This document shows, one piece after another, positions 17,811 to 26,228 of a DNA stretch of 64,000 nt. The notes below the pieces were generated by a model, which saw nothing but the letters and a program-made list of their open reading frames with translations, did no database searches and was not told the DNA's origin. This DNA is from Flavisphingopyxis sp963800335 (lineage in GTDB: Bacteria; Pseudomonadota; Alphaproteobacteria; Sphingomonadales; Sphingomonadaceae), in contig CAWDAN010000006.1 in the NCBI GenBank assembly GCA_963800335.1, positions 30,412 through 94,411 of the forward strand, read 5' to 3'. Made by a program: the position numbers and the translations under genes. Numbering within the stretch: position 1 is the first letter of the stretch; each line of letters opens with the position of its first letter.

Positions 17811-19154
17811 CTAGGCCGCTTTCCACGCAAAGCTCTGCGGCGACGGTTCGTCATCGTGCGGCGCGATACCCGGCGCGGCCGTCGCGGGTCCGTTCCACAT
17901 GTGCTGCAGGACGGTGCGATTGATCGTGCCGACCGGCTGCATGACATATTCTATCAGTGAAGCCGGGTCTTCGGCGCGCCAGGTCCGCGGATCCACCTTC
18001 GCGACGATGTGCGCATGGTTGGCGCGAAGACCCAGGACGAGGTCCTCGGGCTGCTCGATCGTGTCGCGCAGCGTGTCGTAGAACGTCCGCACGAGGGGTG
18101 GCGAATTGTCGGTCTTGGCGGGCATGACCACCGCGAGCTGGCCGGTATCGAGCTTGACCACCGATGCCAGCGGGAAGACGCGGATCGCCTGGAAGAAGGT
18201 GAAGAGCAGGTCGGGATCGAAGCATCCGTCCCAATTCTGCATTTCGCCGACCGCCCGTTGCGGCGTCCATGCCTCCTTGTACGGGCGCTGGGAGGTCAGC
18301 GCATCGTAAACGTCGCAGATTGCGCCCATTCGCGCAGGCAGGCTGATTTTCGGCCCCAACAGACCCTCGGGATAGCCCTTGCCATCCATCCGTTCGTGAT
18401 GGTGGAGGCACACTTCGATCGCGCAGTCGGAGACGCCCGGCAATTCGCGCAGGAGGTCGGCGCCCTTCACGGCATGTTCCTTGACGATCGCGAACTCGCT
18501 TTCGGTCAAGTTATCCGCCTTATTGAGGATATCTGCGGGAACGTTGATCTTGCCGATGTCGTGGAGCAATCCGGCGACACCCAGGCGGACGACGTGGTCC
18601 TGGGCGAGCCGCTGTTGCCGCGCCAGCTTGATCATCAGCGTGCAGACCGCGACCGAATGGAGATAGGTGTATTCATCCTTGTTCTTCAGCCGCAGCATGT
18701 TGATCAACGTCACCGAATCCTGGACGACGGCGTTGCAAATATCTTCGGCGACCGTGTCGGCGAGCGAAAGGTCGATCGCGGCTCCCGACTGGACCTGGTC
18801 GAACAGGGTTTTCACGAGGCGCTTTGAAGTATCGATTGTTTCGATTGCGCGTTCGCGCTTGCCGAACGTCCGCGGCGCCTTGGCCGAAGCGAAGCGCGCC
18901 TGGGGTGCGCGGGACGCAGGTGCCAAAGCGGCAACTGGCTGGACTTCGGGCGTTGCGCTCTCGTCAGGGATGTCGATGCCGAGGTCGGTATCGATGACAA
19001 GCGTCTCGATCCCGCTTTCGATAAATGCCGCAACCTGGTCGCTCGTCTTGATCTTGAGCCGGCTACGCCAGAAGGGGTTGGAGAACCACGAACCGCCGAC
19101 CGAATCGACGAACATACCAATCTTGAGCTGGCTGACAGGGATTTCTCGTTTCAT
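17811..19154 (-). CDS. HD-GYP domain cyclic-di-GMP phosphodiesterase
   Basis: 447 residues. An N-terminal DUF3391-like domain (REIPVSQLKIGMFVDSVGGSW) covers about residues 1-60. The HD-GYP domain runs from about 150 to 330 and has LLHDIGKINVP, VKEHAVKGADLL, CLHHHERMDGKGYPEGL and the DVYDALTSQRPYK segment, so the metal-binding HD and the GYP signature are intact. Proteins of this type hydrolyse cyclic di-GMP and favour motility over attachment. Position beside the flagellar locus fits such a role. It converges with the membrane gene, with only 7 bases between stops. Confidence 0.9.
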   Translation of the reverse strand: MKREIPVSQLKIGMFVDSVGGSWFSNPFWRSRLKIKTSDQVAAFIESGIETLVIDTDLGIDIPDESATPEVQPVAALAPASRAPQARFASAKAPRTFGKRERAIETIDTSKRLVKTLFDQVQSGAAIDLSLADTVAEDICNAVVQDSVTLINMLRLKNKDEYTYLHSVAVCTLMIKLARQQRLAQDHVVRLGVAGLLHDIGKINVPADILNKADNLTESEFAIVKEHAVKGADLLRELPGVSDCAIEVCLHHHERMDGKGYPEGLLGPKISLPARMGAICDVYDALTSQRPYKEAWTPQRAVGEMQNWDGCFDPDLLFTFFQAIRVFPLASVVKLDTGQLAVVMPAKTDNSPPLVRTFYDTLRDTIEQPEDLVLGLRANHAHIVAKVDPRTWRAEDPASLIEYVMQPVGTINRTVLQHMWNGPATAAPGIAPHDDEPSPQSFAWKAA

Positions 19155-19548
19155 CGCCTTGCCTTAGGAAATGAAAACTAAAATTGTCTAAATATCGGGC
19201 GACAATTGCGGACGATCGCGGTTCCTTGCGAAGGATCGCGGCCAAGTGTGGAAAATAACTGCGTTATTGCGCTCTCAATTCGAATCAAGGTGGTCAAGGC
19301 ATTGGTTAATCCGCTGACAGCTCTGTTTGCCGGCAATTCCCTGCCACCGGTCGGGGAGAGCGATCGGCGGATTTCGGAGCATTTCGGCAAGGCATTGCCG
19401 CTATTAGGCAAGTTTTTTCCGCACTTAGGCCCACGTTAAAGGTTTCGTTAACCAATTCCCCGTTACTTCGGTCTCAGCGGATCGCAGGGCCACTCGAACA
19501 GCCCGCCCGGTCCCCGACAAAAACAAGAAGACTGCTGGGGGGTTGCCG
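19155..19548. other. Divergent intergenic region between the HD-GYP gene and the sigma-54 activator gene
   Basis: About 390 bases without a gene. The DNA is AT-richer than its surroundings and must hold the promoters of two divergent genes. TTAA tetramers at 19436-19439 and 19448-19451 with 8 bases between them resemble a CtrA box, whose usual spacing is 7. A GGGGGG ribosome-binding site lies at the right edge. No sigma-54 or FliA-type site like those elsewhere in the locus was found here. Confidence 0.4.
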
Positions 19549-20565
19549 GTGCCACATAAGATTATTTCCGAACTCGTGATTGGCGACAGTGAGGCAATCT
19601 CCTCGGTCCGCACAATGATCCGTTTTTCGATCAATGCCCGGGCAAGTGTGATGATCACCGGACCTTCGGGCTGTGGTAAGGAAGTTGTCGCCCAGGCCAT
19701 CCATCGCGCCTCGCCGCGCAAGGACCAGCCCTTCATCGCGGTCAACAGCGGTGCGATCGCGGCAGACCTCATCGAGTCTGAGCTGTTCGGCCATGAAAGC
19801 GGCAGCTTCACCGGCGCGACGGGCCGCCATGTCGGCCTGTTCGAACAGGCCAATGGCGGCACGCTGTTCCTTGACGAGATCGGCGAGATGCCGCTCGCAC
19901 TCCAGGTCAAGCTCCTGCGCGTGATCGAGGAACGCTCGATCCGCCGCGTCGGCGGGACCAAGCAGATCCCGGTCGATGTCCGCATCATCGCCGCGACCAA
20001 TCGCGACTTGCAGCAGGAAATCGCCAACGGCAGCTTCCGCGAGGACCTGTTCTATCGCCTGTGCGTCATTCCCATCAAGATTCCCTCGCTGGCCGCCCGT
20101 CCCGAAGACGTCGGCCCGCTCGTCGCGCATTTCATCAATTTGATCGAGCCCGGCGAAGAACGCCCGGTGCTGAGCGAAGCGGCGATCGAACGCCTGTGTG
20201 CCTACAATTGGCCGGGCAACGTGCGCGAACTGCGCAATGTCGTCGAACGCGCCGGAATTTTCTTCCCCGGCCAGACGATCGGTCGCGAAGAGGTCGAACT
20301 CCTCCTCGCCGAAACGTCGGTTGTGCCGATGTTCCTCCATACCGCCGATCGCCCCGAGGCAATGGTGGCTAATGTCGAATTCGCCGAAGGTTTCTCGCTT
20401 CAGGACCATTTGCAGGCCGAAGAACGCCGGCTGTTGGTCGATGCGCTCGTCGAATGCGGCGGCGTGATCGCCCAGGCGGCGCGCCTCGTCGACGTCCAGC
20501 GCACGACTTTTGTCGAAAAGATGCGGCGTCACAATATCTCGCGCGACGAACGCCAGGTCGCCTGA
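19549..20565 (+). CDS. Sigma-54-dependent transcriptional activator, FleQ/FlbD-like, without receiver domain
   Basis: 338 residues from the GTG at 19549, chosen because GGGGGG stands 6 bases before it; a TTG at 19543 is possible. Almost the whole protein is the AAA+ domain: Walker A GPSGCGKE, the sigma-54 contact loop FGHESGSFTGA, Walker B GGTLFLDEIGEM, and RRVGGTKQIPVDVRIIAATN with the arginine finger region. The C terminus (GGVIAQAARLVDVQRTTFVEKMRR) is a Fis-type helix-turn-helix. There is no N-terminal phosphoreceiver. The contact loop has GSFTGA instead of GAFTGA. It is the likely early regulator of the sigma-54 flagellar promoters in this window. Confidence 0.85.
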   Translation: MPHKIISELVIGDSEAISSVRTMIRFSINARASVMITGPSGCGKEVVAQAIHRASPRKDQPFIAVNSGAIAADLIESELFGHESGSFTGATGRHVGLFEQANGGTLFLDEIGEMPLALQVKLLRVIEERSIRRVGGTKQIPVDVRIIAATNRDLQQEIANGSFREDLFYRLCVIPIKIPSLAARPEDVGPLVAHFINLIEPGEERPVLSEAAIERLCAYNWPGNVRELRNVVERAGIFFPGQTIGREEVELLLAETSVVPMFLHTADRPEAMVANVEFAEGFSLQDHLQAEERRLLVDALVECGGVIAQAARLVDVQRTTFVEKMRRHNISRDERQVA

Positions 20566-20592
20566 TCGATTGCCGCGCGGACCTTTCGGGTC

Positions 20593-20985
20593 TTAGCGCT
20601 TGCCGATCTCGGTCCAGGCGTCGGCCACTTCCGAAATGATATCACGCGCGGCCTGCAATTTCGCGGCCGCCTCTTCGCCGCGAGCATCGTTGAGACAGTT
20701 CGACGCTTCGCGATAGACGATCGCGAGCGCTGTCGAGATATCGCCGCCACGCTCGAAATCGAGGCTTTCTTCCAGCGCATTGAGGATGTCCGACGCCTTT
20801 GCGCGCGATTGCAGCATCGCCGCGATATCGCCGCGATCGACGCACCGCGCCGCGCGATCGATGCGCAGCAACAGCTGTTCGAACAGGATCGCGACCAGTT
20901 CGTGCGGCGAGGCGGCCGCGACCCGGCTGGTTGCGTCAAGGGCGCCATAGCTCTGCGCCACGCTGCGATTGCCCGCGTAATACAT
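20593..20985 (-). CDS. fliS: Flagellin export chaperone FliS
   Basis: 130 residues. FliS binds flagellin in the cytoplasm and prevents early polymerisation. The N terminus YYAGNRSVAQSYGALDATSRVAAASPHELV and the following LFEQLLLRIDRA correspond to the conserved tyrosine-containing start and first helices of FliS. It lies 20 bases after fliD and shares its FliA-type promoter. It converges with the sigma-54 activator gene. Confidence 0.9.
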   Translation of the reverse strand: MYYAGNRSVAQSYGALDATSRVAAASPHELVAILFEQLLLRIDRAARCVDRGDIAAMLQSRAKASDILNALEESLDFERGGDISTALAIVYREASNCLNDARGEEAAAKLQAARDIISEVADAWTEIGKR

Positions 20986-21005
20986 CGTCGAATTCCTTGT
21001 CGATT

Positions 21006-22418
21006 CTAGTTGTTGTTGCTGCCGTTCCAGACCGAGGCCTGCTGTTCGACATACTGTTGCGTCTGCCGCAGGATCGCCAGCTGGCGGTCCATGTTCGAGA
21101 ACGTCTGTTGCAGGTTGGCCTGATAACGCGTGATGTCGTCGTCGAGCTTCTCGCGCAGCTCGGCGAGCTGCTTGTTGACCGCGGCAAAGCGCGTCTTGGC
21201 CAGCGTCAGCGGGCTGTTCTGGTCCTCCAGCGCGGTGCGCACCGATTGCAGCGTACCGGCAATTCCGGGATGGTCGGCGTCGGGGTCGATCGGGTCGAGC
21301 ATCTGCGCGACGGCATCGGGATCGGCCGCCATGGCGCGATCGAACGTGGCGCCGTCGAGTTCCAGCGTACCGTCGCGCGCGGTCCGAATGCCGATGTCGG
21401 CGAGCGTGCGAAAAGGTCCATCGACCGAAAGGACGGTCGAGCTCATCCGGCCAAGCCGCGTGGCCATGTCGCGGATCGCGCGGTTGCCGGCGAGCGGACC
21501 GCCCGATGCGCTGTCGGTGCCCGGCGCGGTGGCCGTGTTGAGGCCGCGCTTGAGCGTGTTGTAGGCGTCGATGAATTCGGTCACGAGGTCGCGCGTCGTC
21601 GCGACGGGCTTGTCGCCCGAAATCGTGATGGCAGCGCCCGGCGCCGCCGACAACAGGTTGAGCCGGACGCCGACGATCGCATTTTCGATGACGTTGCTCG
21701 AATTTACCAGCTCGATGCCGTCCATCATGACGATGCTGTCGGCGGCGTCGGAAACCTTGGTCATTCCCGTGCCGCTGCCCGACGAATAGGCGAAGTCGGC
21801 GAGCGGGCTTGGCGTGCCGGTGATCGGATCGGGGCCCGGCGCCGTGATCGAGAAACTCTGGTCGGCACCTTGCTTGCCCGATACGACGAGCCGCGTCCCG
21901 CGATTGTCGCTGACGATCTTGGCTGTCACGCCGGCATCGGCGTTATTGATCGCATCGCGCAACCCGGCAAGGCTATCGTTGGTCGCATCGATGACGATGT
22001 CGAATGCGCCGGTGCTGGTCGTCAGCGTCAGCGTACCTGTGCCGACTGCCGCGTCAGGGCCGGTGAAATTGCGCGAAATGATCCGCTGTTCGGCGGCGAG
22101 TTGCTTGACTTCGAGCGAGACCGGCAGCCCCTGGGGCTTTTGGCCGTCGATAAAGCTCGCGGTGGCAACGCCGCCGTTGCTCGATACCAGGTCGCCGGCA
22201 AAGCGCCGCCCGTCGAGGATCCCGCTGAGAGCGTCGGCAAAGGTGTTGAGCGACGATGATGCAGAGGCAAGCGCAGAAATGCGCGCGCTGTTGAGCTGCT
22301 GCTTCTGCTGGATCGTCGCTTCGCGCGGCTCCCGCGTCGCGGCGACGAGGTCGGCGACGAGCTGGGCGGAGTTGATTCCGGACTGGCCGCTGATCAGGTT
22401 GGAAATACTGGAGAGCAT
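21006..22418 (-). CDS. fliD: Flagellar filament cap protein FliD (HAP2)
   Basis: 470 residues. FliD caps the growing filament and guides flagellin folding. The N-terminal coiled region (INSAQLVADLVAATREPREATIQQKQQLNSARISAL) and the C-terminal heptad region (DDDITRYQANLQQTFSNMDRQLAILRQTQQYVEQQ) match the D0/D1 helices of FliD. The middle holds the variable D2/D3 domains. FliD with FliS is usual in beta- and gamma-type flagella and unusual among classical alphaproteobacteria such as Caulobacter. Confidence 0.93.
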   Translation of the reverse strand: MLSSISNLISGQSGINSAQLVADLVAATREPREATIQQKQQLNSARISALASASSSLNTFADALSGILDGRRFAGDLVSSNGGVATASFIDGQKPQGLPVSLEVKQLAAEQRIISRNFTGPDAAVGTGTLTLTTSTGAFDIVIDATNDSLAGLRDAINNADAGVTAKIVSDNRGTRLVVSGKQGADQSFSITAPGPDPITGTPSPLADFAYSSGSGTGMTKVSDAADSIVMMDGIELVNSSNVIENAIVGVRLNLLSAAPGAAITISGDKPVATTRDLVTEFIDAYNTLKRGLNTATAPGTDSASGGPLAGNRAIRDMATRLGRMSSTVLSVDGPFRTLADIGIRTARDGTLELDGATFDRAMAADPDAVAQMLDPIDPDADHPGIAGTLQSVRTALEDQNSPLTLAKTRFAAVNKQLAELREKLDDDITRYQANLQQTFSNMDRQLAILRQTQQYVEQQASVWNGSNNN

Positions 22419-22439
22419 GTGTGCCCCTTTCTGGAAGCT

Positions 22440-22466
22440 TTAACGGCAGGCGGCGGAAAGGATTTA
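22440..22466 (-). promoter_or_regulatory. FliA-type promoter for fliD-fliS
   Basis: On the minus strand TAAA (22466-22463) is followed by 15 bases and GCCGTTAA (22447-22440), 22 bases before the fliD ATG. The same spacing and -10 element recur before the flagellin genes, flgM and motA. The site overlaps the flhB stop codon, so fliD-fliS can be switched on separately from the big fli operon. Confidence 0.75.
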
Positions 22467-23606
22467 GCTTTCGGGACGACCGTCTGCATCGAAGCGCAGG
22501 TCGTCGGGAACGATGATGTCGGGGCGATCGTGCTTGTCGGCCATCTCGGCATCGAGGCGGAAAATGAACGCGAGCAGCGAGGCGACCGCCATGTAGAGCC
22601 GCTCGTCGACGATGTGATTGGGCTTCGACGTGTAATAGATCGCGCGCGTCAGTTCGGGATAATGCAGGATCGGCACCTTGTTCTCGTCGGCCAGGCTGCG
22701 CATGATCAGCGCCAGTTCGCCGCGTCCACGCGCCAGCACGACCGGCGCCGCGTCGCGTTCCTGGTCGTAACGAAGCGCGACTGCGAAATGCGTCGGGTTG
22801 ACGAGCAGCACGGTCGCATCCTCGATCGCCTTGCGCGCCGATCCGCTCGTCATTTCCTGCTGGCGTTGGCGGATCGCCTGTTTGACCTCGGGCGAGCCTT
22901 CGCTTTCCTTGTGCTCGTCCTTCACCTCCTGCTTGGTCATGCTCAGCTTCTTGCTGCGCTGGAACATCTGCGCGGGCACGTCGATCAGCGCGATGACGAC
23001 GAGGCAGCCCGCCATCGCGATCAGCGTGAATACGAACATGCCGCCAAAGGCGTCGATGCTGTTGCGGATATCGCCAAGGCCCAGCTGGACCATGTCCTTG
23101 ATCGACGAATAGATGAGGACGGTTCCGACCACGCCCATCAGGCTGACCTTTGCCAAGGCTTTCGACAGTTCGATCAGCGCATGCATGCCGAACATGCGTT
23201 TCAGGCCCGAAGCGGGGTTCATCTTCGACGCCTTGGGCTGAAGCGCCGACCAGCGGAAGCCGAGCGATCCGAGCATCGCCGGGGTCGCGATCGTCGTCAG
23301 CATCAGGAGCGCGAACAGCCCGCCGAACGGAATCGCCAGCGGCGCGATCAGCCGTAACGTGCGTTCGGCCATGTTGAAATCTTCGATGTCGGTCGGGGCG
23401 AAACTCAGGCCCGATCGGACCACCGCCGAGGTGGCATCGACGAGATAGCTGCCGAACAGCGCGAAAATCGTCGCGCCGCCGATCATGACGAGGGCGACGC
23501 CGAGCTCCTTCGACTGCAGGACGTCGCCTTTCTTGGCGCTGTCCTTCAACCGTTTTTGGGTTGGATCTTCGGTTTTCTCGCCGCCGCCGGAGGGTGAATC
23601 GGCCAT
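22464..23606 (-). CDS. flhB: Flagellar export gate protein FlhB
   Basis: 380 residues. FlhB is the substrate-specificity switch of the flagellar type III export gate. The N terminus GGGEKTEDPTQKRLKDSAKKGDVLQSKEL is conserved, four transmembrane segments follow, and the cytoplasmic domain contains the autocleavage site NPTH (LVNPTHFAVALRYD). The NPTH loop and the following helix look intact, so hook-to-filament switching should work. It follows fliR with 3 bases between. Confidence 0.95.
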   Translation of the reverse strand: MADSPSGGGEKTEDPTQKRLKDSAKKGDVLQSKELGVALVMIGGATIFALFGSYLVDATSAVVRSGLSFAPTDIEDFNMAERTLRLIAPLAIPFGGLFALLMLTTIATPAMLGSLGFRWSALQPKASKMNPASGLKRMFGMHALIELSKALAKVSLMGVVGTVLIYSSIKDMVQLGLGDIRNSIDAFGGMFVFTLIAMAGCLVVIALIDVPAQMFQRSKKLSMTKQEVKDEHKESEGSPEVKQAIRQRQQEMTSGSARKAIEDATVLLVNPTHFAVALRYDQERDAAPVVLARGRGELALIMRSLADENKVPILHYPELTRAIYYTSKPNHIVDERLYMAVASLLAFIFRLDAEMADKHDRPDIIVPDDLRFDADGRPES

Positions 23607-23609
23607 GCG

Positions 23610-24389
23610 TCAGCCCCTCACGACGATTTGCGACTGGTCGAGACCGTCGGACATGGCGTTCATCACCGCGTTGGCCATGACGGGAGCTGCCATCGCCAGC
23701 AGGACGAGGCCCGACAACAGCGCAACCGGCAGGCCGACCGCGAACAGGTTCATTGCCGGAGCCGATCGCGCGAGCATCGCCATGACCAGCTGGATCAGGA
23801 TCAGCGCGGCACCGACGGGCATCGCGATCAGCAATCCCATCGCGAACAGCGAGGCGCCGAAATCGACGAGGTCGCGGATCGCGGCGAAGCCGGGAAAGGC
23901 GTGGCCGGGGGGCAGCGTTTGGTAGCTGTCGACGATGATCGAGATGAGCATCAGGTGGCCGTCCATCGCGAGCAGCAACAGCGTTGCGACAATCGACAGG
24001 AACTGGCCGATCACCGGGGTCGACCCGCCCGACTGCGGATCGTTGAGCGAGGCGAAGCCGAGGCCCATCGCGTTGCTCAGCGTCTCGCCGGCAACGAACG
24101 CCGCCGAATAGCCGATCTGCAACGCGAAACCGATCGAGATGCCGACGACGATTTCGCCGGCAATGAAAATGAATCCGGTAAAGCTGACCAGCGTGTCGGC
24201 GGGCATGACCGCGCCGCCCGCGCCGGTCGCGGCAATGCCGATCATCATCGCCAGGATGATGCGCACCTGCAGCGGCACCTGTGCGGCACCGAAAATCGGC
24301 GCAGCGATCAGCGCGGCCCCGGGCCGGATCATCGCCATGACCCATTGCCACAATTGGTCTTCGGCGCCTGCAAACGCGGGGGCGATCAT
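23610..24389 (-). CDS. fliR: Flagellar export protein FliR
   Basis: 259 residues with about six hydrophobic segments. FliR is part of the FliPQR export channel in the basal-body membrane. Conserved stretches are MIRPGAALIAAPIFGAAQVP near the N terminus and GFALQIGYSAAFVAGETLSNAMGLGFASLNDP in the middle. I chose the ATG at 24389 because it overlaps the fliQ stop by 4 bases; a longer frame upstream runs through fliQ. Confidence 0.93.
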   Translation of the reverse strand: MIAPAFAGAEDQLWQWVMAMIRPGAALIAAPIFGAAQVPLQVRIILAMMIGIAATGAGGAVMPADTLVSFTGFIFIAGEIVVGISIGFALQIGYSAAFVAGETLSNAMGLGFASLNDPQSGGSTPVIGQFLSIVATLLLLAMDGHLMLISIIVDSYQTLPPGHAFPGFAAIRDLVDFGASLFAMGLLIAMPVGAALILIQLVMAMLARSAPAMNLFAVGLPVALLSGLVLLAMAAPVMANAVMNAMSDGLDQSQIVVRG

Positions 24390-24658
24390 ACGAGCAGTTC
24401 CGGGATCCGGTTGAACATGTCGATCGTGAAGTCGGCGATCAGGTAGAGGATCGAGCCGCCGAACAGCGCGAGCATCAGGCCCACCACGATCAGCTTCGGC
24501 ACGAAGCTCAGCGTCGCCTCGTTGATCGACGTCGCTGCCTGGACCATGCCGAGCAGGATGCCGACGACGAGCGCGGGGATAAGGAGCGGGGCGGCAGCCA
24601 GCGCGGTGATCCACAGCGTTTGCTGGGCGATGCCAATGAAGAAGTCGGTCTGTTCCAT
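24386..24658 (-). CDS. fliQ: Flagellar export protein FliQ
   Basis: 90 residues, two transmembrane helices. FliQ is one of the small subunits of the FliPQR export gate. The sequence AQQTLWITALAAAPLLIPALVVGILLGMVQAATSINEATLSFVPKL follows the typical two-helix pattern with the conserved QAATSINE turn. Placement between fliP and fliR is the standard order. The stop overlaps the fliR start. Confidence 0.95.
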   Translation of the reverse strand: MEQTDFFIGIAQQTLWITALAAAPLLIPALVVGILLGMVQAATSINEATLSFVPKLIVVGLMLALFGGSILYLIADFTIDMFNRIPELLV

Positions 24659-24668
24659 GGTCGGCGCC

Positions 24669-25454
24669 TCAGGTTACGAACGAGCCGGCGAGCGAGCCCA
24701 TCGTCAGGGCCCAGCCATCGACCAGGACGAACAGGAGCAGCTTGAACGGCATCGAGATGATCGTCGGCGACAGCATCATCATGCCGAGCGCCATCAGCGT
24801 CGATGCCACGACCAGATCGATGATCAGGAAGGGCAGGAAAATCATGAAACCGATCTGGAATGCGGTCTTGAGCTCGCTGGTCACGAACGCGGGCAGCAGG
24901 ATCGAGAACGGGATCGCCTCGGCGCTTTCGAAGCTCGGCTTCTTGGCGATGTCCATGAATAGCTTGAGGTCGGTCTGGCGCGTCTGCTTGACCATGAAGC
25001 TGTGGAAGATGTCGCCCGAGGTCGCGACCGCCTGTTCGAGCGTCACCTGGTCGGCGCCATAGGGCTGGATCGCGCGGGCGTTGATCTGCTCGATCGACGG
25101 CGCCATGACGAACAGCGAAAGGAACAGCGACAGGCCGATCAGGACCTGGTTGGGCGGGGTCTGCTGCAGGCCCAGCGCCTGGCGCAGGATCGACAGGACG
25201 ATGATGATGCGGGTGAAGCTGGTCATCATCAGGATCAGCGACGGCAGGATCGTCAGCAGACCCATCATCACGAGGATCTGGAGCGACAGCGTCAGCGGCG
25301 CACCGTCGCCCGATACGTCGCCAAGTGCGCGGGTCAGCGCTTCGGAAGCCCCCGGCGTCTGCGCCGTCAGCTGGGCAGGGACGGCGAGCAGCAGCCCGGC
25401 GAGGCCGAGGCGGAGGAATGTGGCGGGGGCGGGGAGGCGAAGCGACGTGCGCAT
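24669..25454 (-). CDS. fliP: Flagellar export protein FliP
   Basis: 261 residues. FliP forms the core of the export channel. A cleavable signal sequence (RLGLAGLLLAVPAQLTAQ) is followed by the conserved LQILVMMGLLTILPSLILMMTSFTRIIIVLSILRQALGLQQTPPNQVLIGL block and the C-terminal LPFLIIDLVVASTLMALGMMML and PFKLLLFVLVDGW segments. The length and topology match the family. It lies 4 bases from fliO and 10 from fliQ. Confidence 0.96.
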   Translation of the reverse strand: MRTSLRLPAPATFLRLGLAGLLLAVPAQLTAQTPGASEALTRALGDVSGDGAPLTLSLQILVMMGLLTILPSLILMMTSFTRIIIVLSILRQALGLQQTPPNQVLIGLSLFLSLFVMAPSIEQINARAIQPYGADQVTLEQAVATSGDIFHSFMVKQTRQTDLKLFMDIAKKPSFESAEAIPFSILLPAFVTSELKTAFQIGFMIFLPFLIIDLVVASTLMALGMMMLSPTIISMPFKLLLFVLVDGWALTMGSLAGSFVT

Positions 25455-25458
25455 CGGC

Positions 25459-25857
25459 TTACTCCTGGCCCGGGCGGGTAGCGGTGCGCAGCGCGAGCGC
25501 CTTGTTCATGATCGTGCGGAAAGGATTGGCGGGGTCGCCGAGCCCGGCGTCGGGCGTTTCGTTCGCCAATGGCAGCGGCGCGGTGTGCGCCTCGCGTTCG
25601 GCTTCGGTCATCTCGCGCGCGGCGATCTGTTCGATCTTGCCGCGGGTTGCCGACAGCAGGATTCGCTGGCTGCCGAATTCGATCACCGCGAGCCGGCCCG
25701 ACGTGCCCATCGAAAGCGTTTCGACGAGGCGCATGTCGCGCTGCTTCACGCCGGGGGCAAGGCCCGGCTGGTATTTACGATAGAGCCATAACGCTCCCAC
25801 GATCATGCCTGCCATGAGCGGCAGCATGATCACCAGCTTGAGTATGTAATACGTCAC
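25459..25857 (-). CDS. fliO: Flagellar biosynthesis protein FliO
   Basis: 132 residues. FliO assists assembly of FliP. One N-terminal transmembrane helix (LVIMLPLMAGMIVGALWLY) is followed by a short cytoplasmic domain with MRLVETLSMGTSGRLAVIEFGSQRILLSATRGKIEQI, the FliO core. The start is GTG at 25857, sharing one base with the fliN stop (TAGTG). Its position between fliN and fliP supports the call, since the sequence itself is only moderately conserved. Confidence 0.88.
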   Translation of the reverse strand: MTYYILKLVIMLPLMAGMIVGALWLYRKYQPGLAPGVKQRDMRLVETLSMGTSGRLAVIEFGSQRILLSATRGKIEQIAAREMTEAEREAHTAPLPLANETPDAGLGDPANPFRTIMNKALALRTATRPGQE

Positions 25858-26225
25858 TAAGCACGCCTTTCGACCTTCGCACTGCCGACGTTTTTCGTGA
25901 CAACTTCCGCAACGCGGATGCCGAAACGACCGTCGACCGTTACGACTTCCCCCCTTGCAACCAGCGTGCCATTTACGTTGATGTCGAGTAGGTCGCTCGC
26001 CTGGCGGCCGAGTTCGACCACCGATCCTTCGTTCAAGGCCATGATTTCGCTAAGTTTTAGCGAAACGTTGCCGACCTCGACCGAAAGCCGGACGGGGATG
26101 TCGGCGAGGAAGCGATAGTGGTTGGCGCTTTCGTCGGCAAAAGCTGCCCCGGCGTCGCGGCAAGAATTTGCCGCTTCGTTGCCGCCCTGCTGGGCCAGCG
26201 TTGGGGCTTCGGTCATGTCGTTCAT
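25857..26225 (-). CDS. fliN: Flagellar motor switch protein FliN
   Basis: 122 residues. FliN forms the lower part of the C ring and takes part in export and switching. The SpoA domain fills the C-terminal 80 residues: FLADIPVRLSVEVGNVSLKLSEIMALNEGSVVELGRQASDLLDINVNGTLVARGEVVTVDGRFGIRVAEVV. This is a near-complete match to the family core. Three bases separate it from fliM. Confidence 0.95.
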   Translation of the reverse strand: MNDMTEAPTLAQQGGNEAANSCRDAGAAFADESANHYRFLADIPVRLSVEVGNVSLKLSEIMALNEGSVVELGRQASDLLDINVNGTLVARGEVVTVDGRFGIRVAEVVTKNVGSAKVERRA

Positions 26226-26228
26226 AAC

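Noticed and set aside
19436..19451. CtrA box before the sigma-54 activator
   Set aside because: The two TTAA halves are 8 bases apart rather than 7 and such pairs occur by chance in AT-richer DNA; kept only as a remark on the intergenic region.
20566..20592. Terminator between the convergent sigma-54 activator gene and fliS
   Set aside because: The 27-base gap has no stem of useful length and no T run.
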